Source: Myrica gale
Taxonomy: Eukaryota; Streptophyta; Magnoliopsida; Fagales; Myricaceae
Direction: 5' to 3'
Assembly (NCBI GenBank): GCA_963930655.1
Contig: OZ005615.1
Location: 11,860,001-11,924,000 of the forward strand
Length of the DNA: 64,000 nucleotides
How positions within the stretch are numbered: the stretch's first letter is position 1; the number at the start of each line of letters is the position of its first letter. The notes beneath the pieces are model-generated. The model had not been told where the DNA came from. It did not search any database and saw only the letters and a list, made by a program, of their open reading frames with translations. The translations under genes were made by a program, and so were the position numbers. Shown in pieces: positions 12,582 through 23,577 of this stretch.

Positions 12582-13221
12582 CCTACGTTGATCTTCCGAA
12601 ATTCTTTGTCTCTCAATGCCTTTATTTTTCCAGTTGAATAACTTGGAAATAAATTTTTTAAAAATAAACTTAGCTAGAAGGGACGTGTTAATCAATTTGC
12701 GAACAGCCATTTGTCTACATTAAATGTTAAATCAACCAACACACATATAATCGGTTTCATTAATTTTAATTCAACCTCGAGTTGTCTACGCGATAGACCA
12801 ATTCATTGTTTAAGGCTGAAAAATTCATCAACTTTGTATAAAATTCATATTTAATTTTAATTTTATTTAAATATTTATATTATTGTGAAATTTTTTACAA
12901 ATATAAATAATATTTTTGAAAGTACTGAGCAAAACTTAGAGAATTTCTAAGTGAGATGTGTAACAAGAAAAAGACAAAAACAAAAAAAGAAACAAAAGTC
13001 GGTAAGGTACTTTTAAGTAAAATAGAAATAAAGTTTTATAAAAATGAAAATACGGGAGTGGGGTCTGATTCTCTTTTCCTGAGCCTACTGTCCAGATTCT
13101 CAGAATGGGCTTATTTTGAGGCTTACATATACTTGTCAGATTCCGCAGAGTCCACTTTTCACTTTTTGTCTTGCAAAGTTGATTCTTTGTACAACTGCAT
13201 GCGAAGGTTTTCTTTAGCTGA
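12582..13221. other. AT-rich stretch at the start of the duplicated unit
   Basis: The stretch is AT-rich with poly-A runs near 12960-13000. A 105-codon plus-strand frame (12956-13273) starts with a Lys/Thr-rich run and matches no family I recognise; it also runs into the Pack-MULE TIR, so I do not call it a gene. Confidence 0.5.
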
Positions 13222-13472
13222 GCAGCTAGCAGTCCTGTGGGTTCAGTTATTCTGGGACTTCGGAAGGGCGTGAGTGATGTGAGTTAATGGTGAGGATGAA
13301 GTTGACTTCGTTGGACGGTTAAGGGGCTGCCAGCACATTAATGAGGCGCTCCGGTTATGATCCGAAATCTCTCACCCGGCTCCAGCAAGTTTCACCCGAA
13401 CCCGCCTTTGACTTTGACTTCTTCCAGCCTTCGACTTCGACTCCTCCCCCGTCCATTCCAGCCTTCGACGAT
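13222..13472 (+). repeat. Left TIR of the Pack-MULE-like element (copy 1)
   Basis: It is inverted relative to 15118-15373 with scattered substitutions and small indels. An open frame of 177 codons (13357-13890) starts inside this TIR and reads into the interior, so any product would be part TIR. Confidence 0.75.
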
Positions 13473-14365
13473 ATGGTTTCCACCGAGGAACTTAGACACT
13501 GTGCCAGTGACACCAGCTAATATGGCGAAAGTCAAGAGGAAAGGTGTTGCAGCATTACCTCCAAAACCTGCAAGTTTTTTTGACCACATATTTAATGCAA
13601 TTCAACTAGACGGGGGGATGGAAGTCGGCCTCCACATAGTGAGTGCGTATGTGTTAGAGAAAGAGAGTGTGACAGAGAGAGAGGTAGGGTTCATGAACTT
13701 ATTTGGATGGCTCATTTGGCCATTGATATACCAGTTAATACGCCAACTAGTAAAGCCAATGACAAGAAGGTACATGATCAAGTTTATAAACAGCAACGGA
13801 GCTGCTACTATCCTTCCCACTGTCTGCGCCATCTCTCTTTCTCTGACCAAACGAAACTCACAAGAAAAGAACAAACAATCTCCTCTTTAGTTAAAATAAA
13901 TCACACTTTTTACAAGCTCCCTTCAATTTTACTGCTCTCAGGTAAGTGGTAAGGGAAAGAAGGCTAGCCAGTGAACGCTTATATAAAAAGAGCAAAGGTT
14001 AAGGAGTCCAGTATACGTGTAAACTAAAGTACGCAGGTTTTTGGTTACAGGTGGGGGGACACTTGTCAAGTTTGATCTTATCTATCCATAAGTATTTTAT
14101 TTAACTTTGCTAACTCCGATACTCATAAAAAAATCTTCAATCCAACGGTGCACACTCTCCACTCCTTTTCTGGGCCCACGGAATAGGCGGTGCAAAATTG
14201 TACTTATCTGCTTGCGATGATGATCTCTATTTTATTTCATGAGGTGAGCTTTGGAGAAAGAAGATATTGACAGAAAGTCTTGAGCTCTACACTGGTTTTT
14301 GTTAGATGGTAATACTGATTGGGAGTTAGACGTTTCCGTTCTAATCATTATTTTGTGCGATACAA

Positions 14366-14736
14366 GTGCATGCTAGAAATAAGTATTTTCGTTCCGAGGT
14401 AGAAAAGGAGGCTCTCCTTCAGGAGATTGCAGAGCTTACAGAAGATTTCACAGGGGCGGAGTTGCAAAACATATTGTAATTCATTCTTACTCCACTTGTT
14501 CACTTCATCATCAGAAGGTAGAGCCTGATTCTTTCTGCAATTGAATGGTCATCATTTGACCTCTGTTCTAAAGTTCCCTATGGTTTTACATGTTAAACTC
14601 ACTTTTATGCATTGCTTTTGCAGACGGATATAAAATCCATCCGTAGCCAGCCAAATATGCAGTATACTGAAAAGGCAGGAAGAGTTTTCTCAAAAAAAAT
14701 CAGATTATGTGAATTCAATCATTCGTGCATGTGCTC
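14366..14736 (+). pseudogene. Captured FTSHI (inactive FtsH-like protease) fragment (copy 1)
   Basis: Two exon pieces are visible. Piece A (14366-14476) reads VHARNKYFRSEVEKEALLQ and then ELTEDFTGAELQNIL, the C-terminal helical end of an AAA+ ATPase module, and hits a stop. An intron-like stretch ends in TTTTGCAG. Piece B (14624-14736) reads TDIKSIRSQPNMQYTEKAGR, then shifts frame in a run of eight A (seven would keep frame), and resumes as SDYVNSIIRACA before a GTAAGT donor. From memory this matches plant chloroplast FTSHI proteins, most likely FTSHI1/ARC1. About 70 residues between the pieces are missing. The intron shows that genomic DNA, not a transcript, was captured. Confidence 0.82.
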
Positions 14737-15042
14737 GTAAGTTTTGAAAATGTTTACCCTGTTTTGCAAAATCATCTTTGATAGCTCCCTGCAGCTTTCA
14801 CTTGCTCATTATTTCTGAGCTTCTGAATGGACTATGTTGCATGCTTTCTTTATCACTTTATGCTGTAGACTAGTAGATGTAGGCCCTTGAGTATGGCCTT
14901 AGTTAGTTGATTGGGACTTGTATGTTAGAAATTTTGAAGAATTATCTGCATCCTTTTTATTGTAATTTATCGTTCAGTGTTGTACTTATGGCAGCAAAGT
15001 TTAATCTTGTAATTTATTGTCCCTGCCGTTCAATGGGCCACT

Positions 15043-15092
15043 ACAGACAAAGCGAGCGCTGCAAGTTCTACAGACAAAGCGAGCGCTGCTAG
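15043..15092 (+). repeat. 27-bp direct repeat inside the Pack-MULE-like element
   Basis: CTACAGACAAAGCGAGCGCT occurs twice, 27 bp apart, immediately inside the right TIR. Confidence 0.8.
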
Positions 15093-15117
15093 AACCTTTT
15101 AGTCGAAGTTGAAGGCC

Positions 15118-15373
15118 GTCGTCGAAGGCTGGAATGGACGGGGAGGAGTAGAAGGCTCGAATGGACGGGGAGGAGTCGAAGTCGAAGGCGGGTTTGGGTG
15201 AAACTTGCGGGAGCCGGGTGAGAGATTTTGGGTCATAACCGGAGCGCCTCATTAATGTGCTGGCAGCCCCTTGACCGTCCAACGAAGCAAACTTCATCCT
15301 CACCGTTAACTCACACCACTCATACCCTTCCAAAGTCGCACAATAATTGGAGCCCAGTCCTGTGTCCAGCTGC
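15118..15373 (-). repeat. Right TIR of the Pack-MULE-like element (copy 1)
   Basis: It is the inverted partner of 13222-13472. It has an extra internal repeat of the TCCTCCCCGTCCATTC motif (near 15134-15175) that the left TIR lacks. Confidence 0.75.
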
Positions 15374-16640
15374 ATGATAATTTATTTTCCTTTTTCCTTT
15401 TTTATTAATAATAAAAAGATGGAAGAAAATCCATAGATAAAAGTATACTTTTTTTGGTGCTATCAATTTTTAAAAAATTTTCTTAGAATTTTTCGCCTAA
15501 TTTATGTAAAACAGGACTACACAAATTTTAGAATTAATTAAGATACGAATAAATTAATTCGGACACCCAATTAAAAAAAAACAAGTAGATTCCAGCGAAA
15601 TAAAGTAGATTTCAATTTCTCATTTGTGCTTATATATGCGACTGACATATAATTTTCATAATAGATAATATTATATCTGATGTATAACAAATGACATTAT
15701 AAAGACAGACAATTGATTTTTAAGTTTTCAATGACAGCTGTACAAGTTTATAATTATATAATTCATTTTTTAATAAAAATTACTTTTATATTTTTAACTT
15801 ATTCGTAATTCTTTTGGAACAAATTGACTTTTCCCGTAAAGTTTTGGGCGTAATATCATTGTAACAGGAATAGGGACATAAAAAAAGAAAGGTCAATAAG
15901 ATCCGGCCTCAAGTTAAAAATTATTATTCGCTCAATAAATTTGCGCCAATTGTATTTCACTTCATTTAAGTTTAAAAATTACGATTTACATACTATAAGT
16001 ACAAAATATTTGCAATGCTCATCCACAGTCAAAATTTTCCTTAAACTTGACAGAATTCAGCATTAAAATTACCAAAATGCCCTCAAAGATAAGGAAATCT
16101 ACAACAAAGTGTACCTTCCACGTACCATGATGACTTTGAAATTGGCACATTATATTGCCATAATATATATATTAGGAAAAAAAAGAGTATTAAAATAAGG
16201 ACCCAATTGAATTAGTGAGGAAGTAGTCGGAAATATGGACTATTTATATTATATCCTTGACTTCCGGATGAGATGCCGATCAAAGACTCAATTCCATTAG
16301 CTGTAAAGCAAACGAAATTCATGTTCTTAGATGTGCTTCCTAATCACTGCAGTCTGTCACCACGCATCCCCAAATATATCGTCCATTCAAGAAGAGAGAT
16401 CACAACCTCTCTCTCTCTCTCTCTCTCTAGTTGACTGAAAGAGGCACGTGCATATATTTGTTCGGCAATCAGCAGCTGTTTGTTAGATAAGCAAAAGTGG
16501 TACTTTTGATCTTTGTTTAGTCTTTGTTTTCTTAGTGAAATAGAAAATAGAATCTGATGATGCTAAAAATTATCGCATTGCTTGGAAGTCAAATAATTCG
16601 GCAAGAATCATTAACGGGGTGGACTTAGGTCCGAAGACTT
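15374..16640. other. AT-rich intergenic stretch with CT microsatellite
   Basis: No coding frame or RNA gene is recognised. A perfect CT run sits at about 16407-16429. Confidence 0.6.
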
Positions 16641-16972
16641 TGACGGTCAAATTAGATCTAAAGAAAATGTCAAGTGCTTAGAGAATGAAGTTAAATGTTT
16701 GGAAAATTGGGGGAATACTTGAGTTTTTATACTGTACCAGCGTCGTAGTCATGTTAAGAGATTACCTCTTAAGGTAGCAGAGTTGTATTAGGAGAGTGCC
16801 CCCGACCATTCACATTGCCATGAGGAGTCCTCGGGTGGCTATACTTTTATGTGAGATCGGATGCCATACTCTTATGCGAAGTCGGATAGTCGGGACTAAT
16901 TAACTAGTTAATTAATGGGCTCGAGCCTCAGTGGTCTGGTCTGAGGAGAGCCGAGTATTTCATGACCCATCA
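16641..16972 (-). repeat. 3' LTR of the Tat-like element (copy 1)
   Basis: It aligns with 19945-20274 along its whole length with many substitutions. Shared landmarks are GTGCTTAGAGAATGAAGTTAA, TAGTTAATTAATG and ATGACCCATCA. Confidence 0.85.
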
Positions 16973-16976
16973 GTAG

Positions 16977-16990
16977 TCTCCCCTTTTTTC
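16977..16990 (-). other. Polypurine tract of the Tat-like element
   Basis: On the minus strand GAAAAAAGGGGAGA lies four bases before the LTR start TGATGGGTCAT. No comparable purine run precedes the other LTR on the plus strand, which fixes the orientation. Confidence 0.65.
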
Positions 16991-17200
16991 AACCTAAAAA
17001 ACGATGCAAATCGGACCGAAGATCGAGCCCCCAATCGAGTCAGTTATCCTGCTACCCTGTCTTGGCTCTCTTAGTGGCGTGGTCAGCCCTTCAACAATAG
17101 TGGTTGAAGAGGGCGAAGGCTCGACAGCCTTGATCGTGAGGAGAACCCCTGAAGACCTGCTTTCTTTTTGCCTTTTCATAGGGATGAGCTATACCTAGAC

Positions 17201-17344
17201 CGCTGTTGAGATCTAGTTTTGAGCAGGGTACTCTGGAGAAGTTCAACTGCTGTTGAGATCTCATCCTGAGCAGCGTACATTGGAGAAGTTTGACCACTAT
17301 TGAGATCTTGTCCCGAGTAGGGTACTCTAGAGAAGTTCGACCAA
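17201..17344. repeat. 48-bp tandem repeat, about three units, in the LTR element
   Basis: Units begin CTGTTGAGATCT (or TATTGAGATCT) and contain GAGCAGGGTACTCTGGAGAAG-type sequence. A related, longer-period repeat with GGCAGGGGTGCCCGTGGGAG lies at about 17480-17670. Confidence 0.78.
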
Positions 17345-17899
17345 ACCTGAAAGGGAGAAAAACAGAGGACGACCTCAAATCAGGAGACTCTGATGCCTCA
17401 GTTAGATCTCAATAAGATTTTAGTATTAGAAGAGCAATCTAGCCTGAGAAAATGTAAATATGGACTTGCGATCGAGTTGACCACTGCCCGGGGATCAGCC
17501 GTCGCAGGGTGCTCGGGAGTCTGTCTGAGGCAGGGGTGCCCGTGGGAGTTTTGCTCGGATCCTGTCCAGAGCAGGTTACCCGTGGGAGTGTGAACAACCC
17601 TTTGGAGCTTGTTTGAGGCAGGGGTGCCCGTGGGAGTTCTGCTGGGATCCTGTCCTGAGCAAATTACCCGTAACACGTTGCAAAGAACCAAGTGCCTGAA
17701 TTATCCGATAAGATAAAAAGCTAAAAACTCGCCATGTTAGATAAAATACAACGAAATTGGCAAGGTAGGTAAAGAGATATTATCAATAGGATATATGGGT
17801 CACTGAGACCAAGGGATGCTTGTGGCACTGTAACATGAGTGGTGCTCTCGGCACTGTAACATCAGGGGTGCAATCGGCACTGAGATCAATTCCCGTTGA

Positions 17900-18271
17900 G
17901 CTGACGAGCGATATCGTCAAGCTGAAGCAGAAATTAAGTCTGGTCTGGAGGCCCACAAGATCTTGAAGAGGGAGCTGCATTTGACTATGCACAACATTCA
18001 TTTGGCCGATTCGTATGCCATAAGAACGTATTTGTCTGGTTTCCAGTTGGGTTTCGAGGCTCTTACTTGGGAGGTGTGGGCAAAATTTCCCGATGCGGAA
18101 CTTTCCGACCTCAAGTGGGACGACTACTGTCTTAGGAGTGATTCGGACACTATTTTGGTCGAGGAACCAGGCGTGGCGCGGGAGAAAGAGGTTCACGTGG
18201 ATAAAGAGGTTGTGCCTGGTGTGGAGCCGAGCGACCAGACACGCGGGGCAGATACTGACTATTCGGGGTAG
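17900..18271 (+). CDS. Antisense ORF of the Tat-like element (copy 1)
   Basis: The frame is open from 17900, with the first ATG at 17963, to the stop at 18269-18271. It reads DERYRQAEAEIKSGLEAHKI, a charged helical stretch, then TYLSGFQLGFEAL and FPDAELSDLKWDD, then an acidic tail. The pattern of a coiled coil followed by a Y..GF segment and a DLS.L motif recurs in plant LTR-element ORFs; I do not know its function. It runs opposite to the element as oriented by the polypurine tract. It may be a decayed relic rather than an expressed gene. Confidence 0.4.
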   Translation, partial: ADERYRQAEAEIKSGLEAHKILKRELHLTMHNIHLADSYAIRTYLSGFQLGFEALTWEVWAKFPDAELSDLKWDDYCLRSDSDTILVEEPGVAREKEVHVDKEVVPGVEPSDQTRGADTDYSG

Positions 18272-18689
18272 GATAGACCAGCGATATTCTGCTGCCCTAC
18301 CATGAACCCTTAGCTGTCAAAGTTATCAGGCCCTCCTCAAGGTTCGTTGGGGAAGGCATGGGCTGGACTATATCCCAACTTGTGGAAAATCTTTGAACTT
18401 TTGCTTATAATTTGACTTTTGAATATGCATTATCACCTTTTCCAGGCTCGTTAGGCAGCTTTGAGAGATGATATATTTTTTGTACACTTGGACCAACTGT
18501 TATGGTCTGCCTTTTTCAACATGTTGTGTTCTCATATCACTCATTTGGAATGAAAAAATGGTTCCTGATATACGCCCGAATAACATAGATGTCTTAATTA
18601 TTCTCTCAGTTCATCCTAATCATGTTGTTCGGGAGGAGTATGATCTCTGTTTGAATCCTGTCTCGGGCGGGATATGAGATTGAACCGGA

Positions 18690-19170
18690 CCTCTTCAAGG
18701 AACCTGCCGCTGACATGGTGTGTGATCAAGTCAAGCCTTCGGGGATCTTTTCTAGGGCAAGGTGCTCTGAGGAGTTGACCCTCTGCGGGGATCTTGTCCC
18801 CGGTAGGGCGTGTGACCGAGTAAAGCCTGCAGAGATCTTGTCCTAAGCAGGGTGCTCGTTCGTAGTTGACCATCTGCGGGTATCTTGTTCTAGGTATGGT
18901 GCTTGGCGCTATCGAGCCTCTACGAGGATCTTGTCTAGCTCAACGCTATTGGGCCTCTACGGGGATCTTGTCCTAGGCAGGGTGCTCGGCGGAGTTGACC
19001 ATCTGTGGGGATCTTGTCCCAGGTATGATGCTCGGCTCTATGGGGCCTTTGCGTGGATCTTGTCCCGGACATGATATGTGATCTAGTCAAGCCTGCGAGG
19101 ATCTTGTCCCCGAGCAGGGTGCTCGACGGAATTGACCATCTCCGGGGATATTGTCTCAGGGATGGTGCTC
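18690..19170. repeat. GATCTTGTCC-type tandem repeat array in the LTR element
   Basis: About nine degenerate units share GGGGATCTTGTCC followed by CAGGGTGCTCGG or variants, spaced roughly 45-60 bp. GAGTTGACCATCTG recurs in every second or third unit, which hints at a higher-order unit. Confidence 0.8.
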
Positions 19171-19553
19171 GGCATTATTGCCGCTTCTTAAGCATATTGT
19201 TGGAGATATGGTGGCTCACGAATATCGTACTGAGGGTGTCAAAGTCGTTGACGGACCCCTACGACAAACTCGAGAATCATTGTTGGGCTGGCCCCTTTAG
19301 GGTCAGGGAAAAGGCACGACAAAGGATTGGATTCACATACGATTGGACGTGCATATGGAGACGGGAGATCTCGACATGATCGCAGGGGTCTCCCGAGCCA
19401 TCGAAGAATAGCCGACGGGCGGAATAGTTGGGGCAACGGGCAAGAGAGCACCTTATCAGTGAACAGGGAACTACCGAGCTGGGATGTCGCGGTAGGAACC
19501 TGACCTTGGTAGACTCCATGACAATGAGCTTTTGCTCGAGCAATAGGATTTGC

Positions 19554-19864
19554 TCAGTTTGGGCCACCATTTGTTCTTGAAGAATGCAATGTCGAGATTG
19601 TCACAAACCTTTTGCTAGGAAGAACGAATAATGGGTCGAGAAAGTGAATAAGTTTCGACCAAGCCCTTGGAACAACGGCCGAGGCACGAAACTTGGGATG
19701 AGACGGTGGCGGGGGATGAGATGGAAGAGGGGGTGAAGTCAATCCCTCTAGCCTGCGAATCAGGTTTTCCAGGTTTTTAGCCATAGGGCGTCCGGCAAGG
19801 GAGGAGTGCCGGCAACTACACCGGGCTGAACAACACCATTTTGATTATATGGAGTGGAGGCCAT
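19554..19864 (-). pseudogene. Gag-like remnant of the Tat-like element (copy 1)
   Basis: An ATG at 19862-19864 starts a short frame (MASTPYNQNGVVQPGV), which is out of frame with a second stretch starting at 19784 (MAKNLENLIRRLEGL, then Pro-rich). The position just inside the 5' LTR and the orientation suit a gag N-terminus. No zinc knuckle or protease is seen. Confidence 0.42.
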
Positions 19865-19944
19865 TTGAGTTAAATTATGCCAGATAACGATAGTAACAAG
19901 GGATGCAAGGAGATGGTTAAAAATCGTTGTGGTGAACGTAAAAG

Positions 19945-20274
19945 TGTTTGAAGTTAGATCTCAAGAAGATGTTGAGTGCTTAGAGAATGAAGTTAAGCGT
20001 CTGGAGAATGAGGAGAATACCTGAGTTTTTATATTGTACCAACGTCGTAGTCCTGTTAGGAGACTATCTCTTAAGGTAGTAGAGTTGTATTAGGTGAGTG
20101 CCCCTGACCATTCGAATTGTCATGAGGAGTACTCGGATGACTAGACTTCTATGTGAGATCGGATGTCATACTCCTATAAGAGATTGGATAATTAGGACGG
20201 ACCAGCTAGTTAATTAATGAGCCCGAACCTCAGTGGTCTAGTATGAAGAGAACCGAGTATTTTATGACCCATCA
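19945..20274 (-). repeat. 5' LTR of the Tat-like element (copy 1)
   Basis: It is the partner of 16641-16972. The two differ by many single-base changes, so this insertion long predates the 25.7-kb duplication. I saw no standard primer-binding site next to it. Confidence 0.83.
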
Positions 20275-21003
20275 GAACCCACACATGTAATTCAAAATTT
20301 TGAAAACTCGTTTGAAAGAGAGAAGGACAGCGGATTAACCCAGCAATCAAAAATAAAAAAGAAAAAGAAAAAGGGACCAATGCCAGAAAGGTTAACACGA
20401 GACCTATCACCTTTACGGTCTGAGTTGGGTTTTGGTATGCTGTCCATAGCGAATCAAACCCGAAATCTGTATTAATCCTAATGTACTGTACTCCTAATTT
20501 GCACCGTATGGGTGGTCTTCTTGAGCCTTTACGACTGAAAGCAATATGAAGATCAGCACAATTACGTCTGTATAGAGTGGGAAATACTTGCAAGGTTTCC
20601 CTGCTTGTTGCGCAAAAGGCAAAGGGTGACTTGTAGACGTTGTCACGGGACATAAAGTCAAGTTAAAAGCAAGCAAATTGAGTCAGCAGGTCAATTCAAT
20701 TACAGTGCTGATGTTTTATGGGCCCTCCGTGTTCCTTACCTCGCAGGTTTTCCGAACAAACACGTTCCACGGGCTGAAGAAAAATTGGAGCCCCACTTTA
20801 TCAGTTCCTTTCACCCAAATGAGATAAAAAGAGGGGTTTTTGTTTTTGTGAGAATGGATAACTTTTTTGCTGATGGCCTGTATTATTGAGCATTTAAAGG
20901 TACTTCAGCTACTACTTCAATCCTTAACAATTTGACAAGGATTTCATGGCTCTCAACTTTTTCGTAATTCCAGATGCAGAAAGCATATAAGTCTATGCAC
21001 CAT

Positions 21004-21111
21004 GATGCTAGAAAAGGACGTTATTGAAAATCAAGGTATATATATATATATATATGATGCTAGAAAAGGACGTTATTGAAAATCAAGGTATATATATATA
21101 TATATATATAT
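21004..21111. repeat. 52-bp tandem repeat ending in TA runs
   Basis: GATGCTAGAAAAGGACGTTA and following bases occur at 21004 and again at 21056. Each unit ends in a (TA)n run of different length. Confidence 0.9.
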
Positions 21112-22688
21112 AATCTAGATGGAATAGAAAAAAGAGTTTTATGGTCTTAAAGATATGACAACAAACACGTGTGGAAAATAATCTGTGTTCAACAATAATT
21201 AAACACCACGATTTCAAAGGGTTGGTTTGAGTGGTCAAGACTTGAGGCTTAGGATTGTGCTTTTTCTGAGACCTCAAGAACGAATCAACTTAGGTGCAAA
21301 CAATTTCTTAGATTACTCTTACAGTAAAACTGGACTTATCTAACATGTATGGATGAATTGGTGTAATTTTTCCAGCTACAACCTACTCTAATAACTTTGT
21401 TTGTTGATTGATTTGATTGGGGGTAATTTATGTAATATTTGTATTTTGCAGATAATTATGAGGAATTGAATTCTTAGTGAGTACTAATTCATTTGTTGAC
21501 TGTTAGGCATATTTGAAGTCAAATTCCAGGATGTAGACCGATGTTGGAAGATCTAGTCGACAAACGTGTATATATATATTTGGTTGATAACTTTATAATA
21601 GGTGGCCTTCATAATTATGGGCTTTAGGGTATCGCCTTATCTGCCTATCCCTTTCAGTCGCGCCTGTCATCAACATCATCAGTGACACATCTTTTTCCTA
21701 GCTTTCAACCTCAAACCATTCAGTAAAAACGAAAAAAAAAACAATCCATAAGACCCAAACTTGTTTACGAAAAAGAAATAGAGGGAGAAAAAAAAGACGC
21801 ATAGGAGTAGGATTGTGGCATCGACAAAGTGAAACCTGTCCCAGGGAATTGCCGTCAAGCAACTGGAGTGCAGCAAGAGAATTGGTTGGTTTTAACCTAT
21901 TCCTCAAGGTTAAGGTTGTTGAGGTGTCTGCGTTGCTTAGTTGGTAATGGTAGTATTTCAGTCCAATGTGTCATAGACGCTAGATTTTGTACGAGCTAGA
22001 AAACAACAACCTGGGAATAGTTCAACAAATTGAAGGTCATTTTCACGGGAATAGTTAACAATGTGTTATAGGCTATCTTTATTTTAGATCTCAAATTCTT
22101 TTTAAAAACTTCTCACGATTTCAATAATTTTTTACATATTTTTCACTAATCTAAAGAGAATGTATACTACTCTTAAAAATATACAAATACAAAAACTGTT
22201 TTGAGATTTAAACCAATTTAGTGTACCAATCAGCTACGGTCTCCAGTGACCAAACAAAGAATAAAAAATTATAAAAAAGTCCTTATGATGTTCTGAATCT
22301 GTTCGTACAAATTTTGGAAAAAGATCGAGGTTAAAAGTATTGTTCCTGGTGGTTTCAACTCGTCCGAAACAAACCGCGCGTGGCTTTCCTTTTTGTCGGC
22401 AGGAACTTTGGAGTTTGGGTCAGGAAACGTTGGGCCAATGGATTGTCGGTGGGTCTCTACAACGGGCGTTGAGGCTGATAATTGAGCCCACGTATATGAA
22501 ATGAGTTCTCAATTTAGGAAGAGGACGGAGCGAAAAGATCGAAGAGTCTTCCACAAGAGACGAGGGATGCTCAGAATCTAATCACGACGGCTGATCAATA
22601 AGACTTGAAGAGTGTCCTTTACTTCTCGCCTCATTTTTAGACGAAATAATACCAATTCTAACACTAATGCTAATGTATACATACTGTA

Positions 22689-22708
22689 TACATACATACA
22701 TACATACA

Positions 22709-22738
<30 letters not shown>
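22689..22738. repeat. ACAT tetranucleotide microsatellite
   Basis: About 12 perfect CATA units. The copy at 48398-48447 has the same length. Confidence 0.95.
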
Positions 22739-22739
<1 letters not shown>

Positions 22740-23577
22740 TGATTCCTCTTCTATAAGTTCATACTAACTGCAACTTCCCCCCCATCTCTTTGCCTAGCTT
22801 GAGTGGGAGCTGCAACAACTAAATGATAAATTAAGCCTCTAACTAAAATGACATCTCCATGCTGTCCTATCATATAAATTGATCGCCTAGGTTGGCCGGG
22901 GTTCAATATATCCCCTTAACTGGGCTACTAAATTTATCACGTAAAGGAATTAAAAAAAAGGAAATCAAGAAAGAAAGAAAATAATGAAAAACATTGTTTC
23001 TCATGATAGTACTTTTGGTTGGGTGGACTAGTTATCCCTTTATTTGGCTTTTGGCAGTATTTACTGCCTCAGCTGCACGAACATACATAGTTCATAATGA
23101 AACCAGGTGGGTCTAACTAGAGCTACATCACCAGGAATACACAAAATCAGAGTACCTTGTAGGAAATAGGCCATGTATGCTAACAGACATGCCAAAAAAC
23201 CTAGACATAATTATCCTTAATCATGTAAAATTAGAATACCTCGTAGGAAATACGCTATATGTATATATGCTTCATGCAGTAGATCTCTGTCCTCGTTCCG
23301 CTAGTTTCTTGTGCATATGATGAGAAAATATCCTTCATGTAAACTACCTGGTGCGATAAAGTACCATGTCCAGGGTTCCCCAGATTGAAGAAAGATTATG
23401 CTTATAAAGAGACAAATATATTGGCAGTTTTGTAGTACTGGTAGCAATGATGGTAGCAAGCTTCAACGATGAATATGATACCGACGATATGATATGGCGG
23501 TGTCAGTCTAGTCCATTCGAATGGCTGGAACTTGAAAATGATGCGGGAAACACCTAACTGGAGATTAACACGAGGGT

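Larger units (their letters stand above)
13222..15373. mobile_element. Pack-MULE-like TIR element carrying gene fragments (copy 1)
   Basis: The left end (13222-13472) and the reverse complement of the right end (15118-15373) align over about 250 bp, both starting GCAGCT and sharing GGTGAGGATGAAG and GGGGCTGCCAGCACATTAA. Long TIRs around captured, intron-containing plant gene pieces are the mark of Pack-MULEs. No transposase is present, so it is non-autonomous. I saw no clear 9-bp target duplication, so the outer limits are approximate. Confidence 0.72.
16641..20274 (-). mobile_element. Non-autonomous LTR retrotransposon, Tat-like Ty3 type (copy 1)
   Basis: Direct repeats of 332 and 330 bp (TG...CA) flank a 3-kb interior with no pol genes. 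The strand is set by a clean polypurine tract, read on the minus strand, next to the left LTR. A gag-like remnant follows the right LTR in the same orientation. The interior carries GATCTTGTCC-type tandem repeats, and an opposite-strand ORF lies between them and the 3' LTR. Tandem repeats in the 3' untranslated region plus an antisense ORF are known from Tat-lineage Ty3/gypsy elements, which is why I suggest that group. No exact 5-bp target duplication is visible (GACTT and GAACC). Confidence 0.68.
20275..23577. other. Intergenic stretch between the LTR element and the MYB gene
   Basis: No supported gene. A minus-strand frame of 147 codons (20210-20653) overlaps the LTR end, looks like no family I know and is probably chance. 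The region holds a 52-bp minisatellite (21004-21111) and an ACAT microsatellite (22689-22738). The part next to 23577 should contain the MYB 3' UTR. Confidence 0.55.

Noticed and set aside
12459-12710. Minus-strand frame crossing the left breakpoint as a gene
   Set aside because: It spans the breakpoint, its partner at 38219-38419 has a different C-terminal half, and neither half shows a domain.
13357-13890. 177-codon plus-strand frame as a host gene
   Set aside because: It begins in the left TIR of the Pack-MULE-like element and mixes TIR and interior sequence. There is no domain and it exists only within the element.
14366-14736. Functional FTSHI gene
   Set aside because: Only two exon pieces are present, with a stop and a frameshift, inside TIRs.
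20210-20653. 147-codon minus-strand frame as a membrane protein gene
   Set aside because: It overlaps the LTR of the Tat-like element and has no recognisable motif; the hydrophobic run comes from a poly-A/T-rich stretch.
21918-21990. tRNA-like or SINE head (GCTTAGTTGG resembles an A box)
   Set aside because: There is no B box at the proper distance and no cloverleaf could be drawn.
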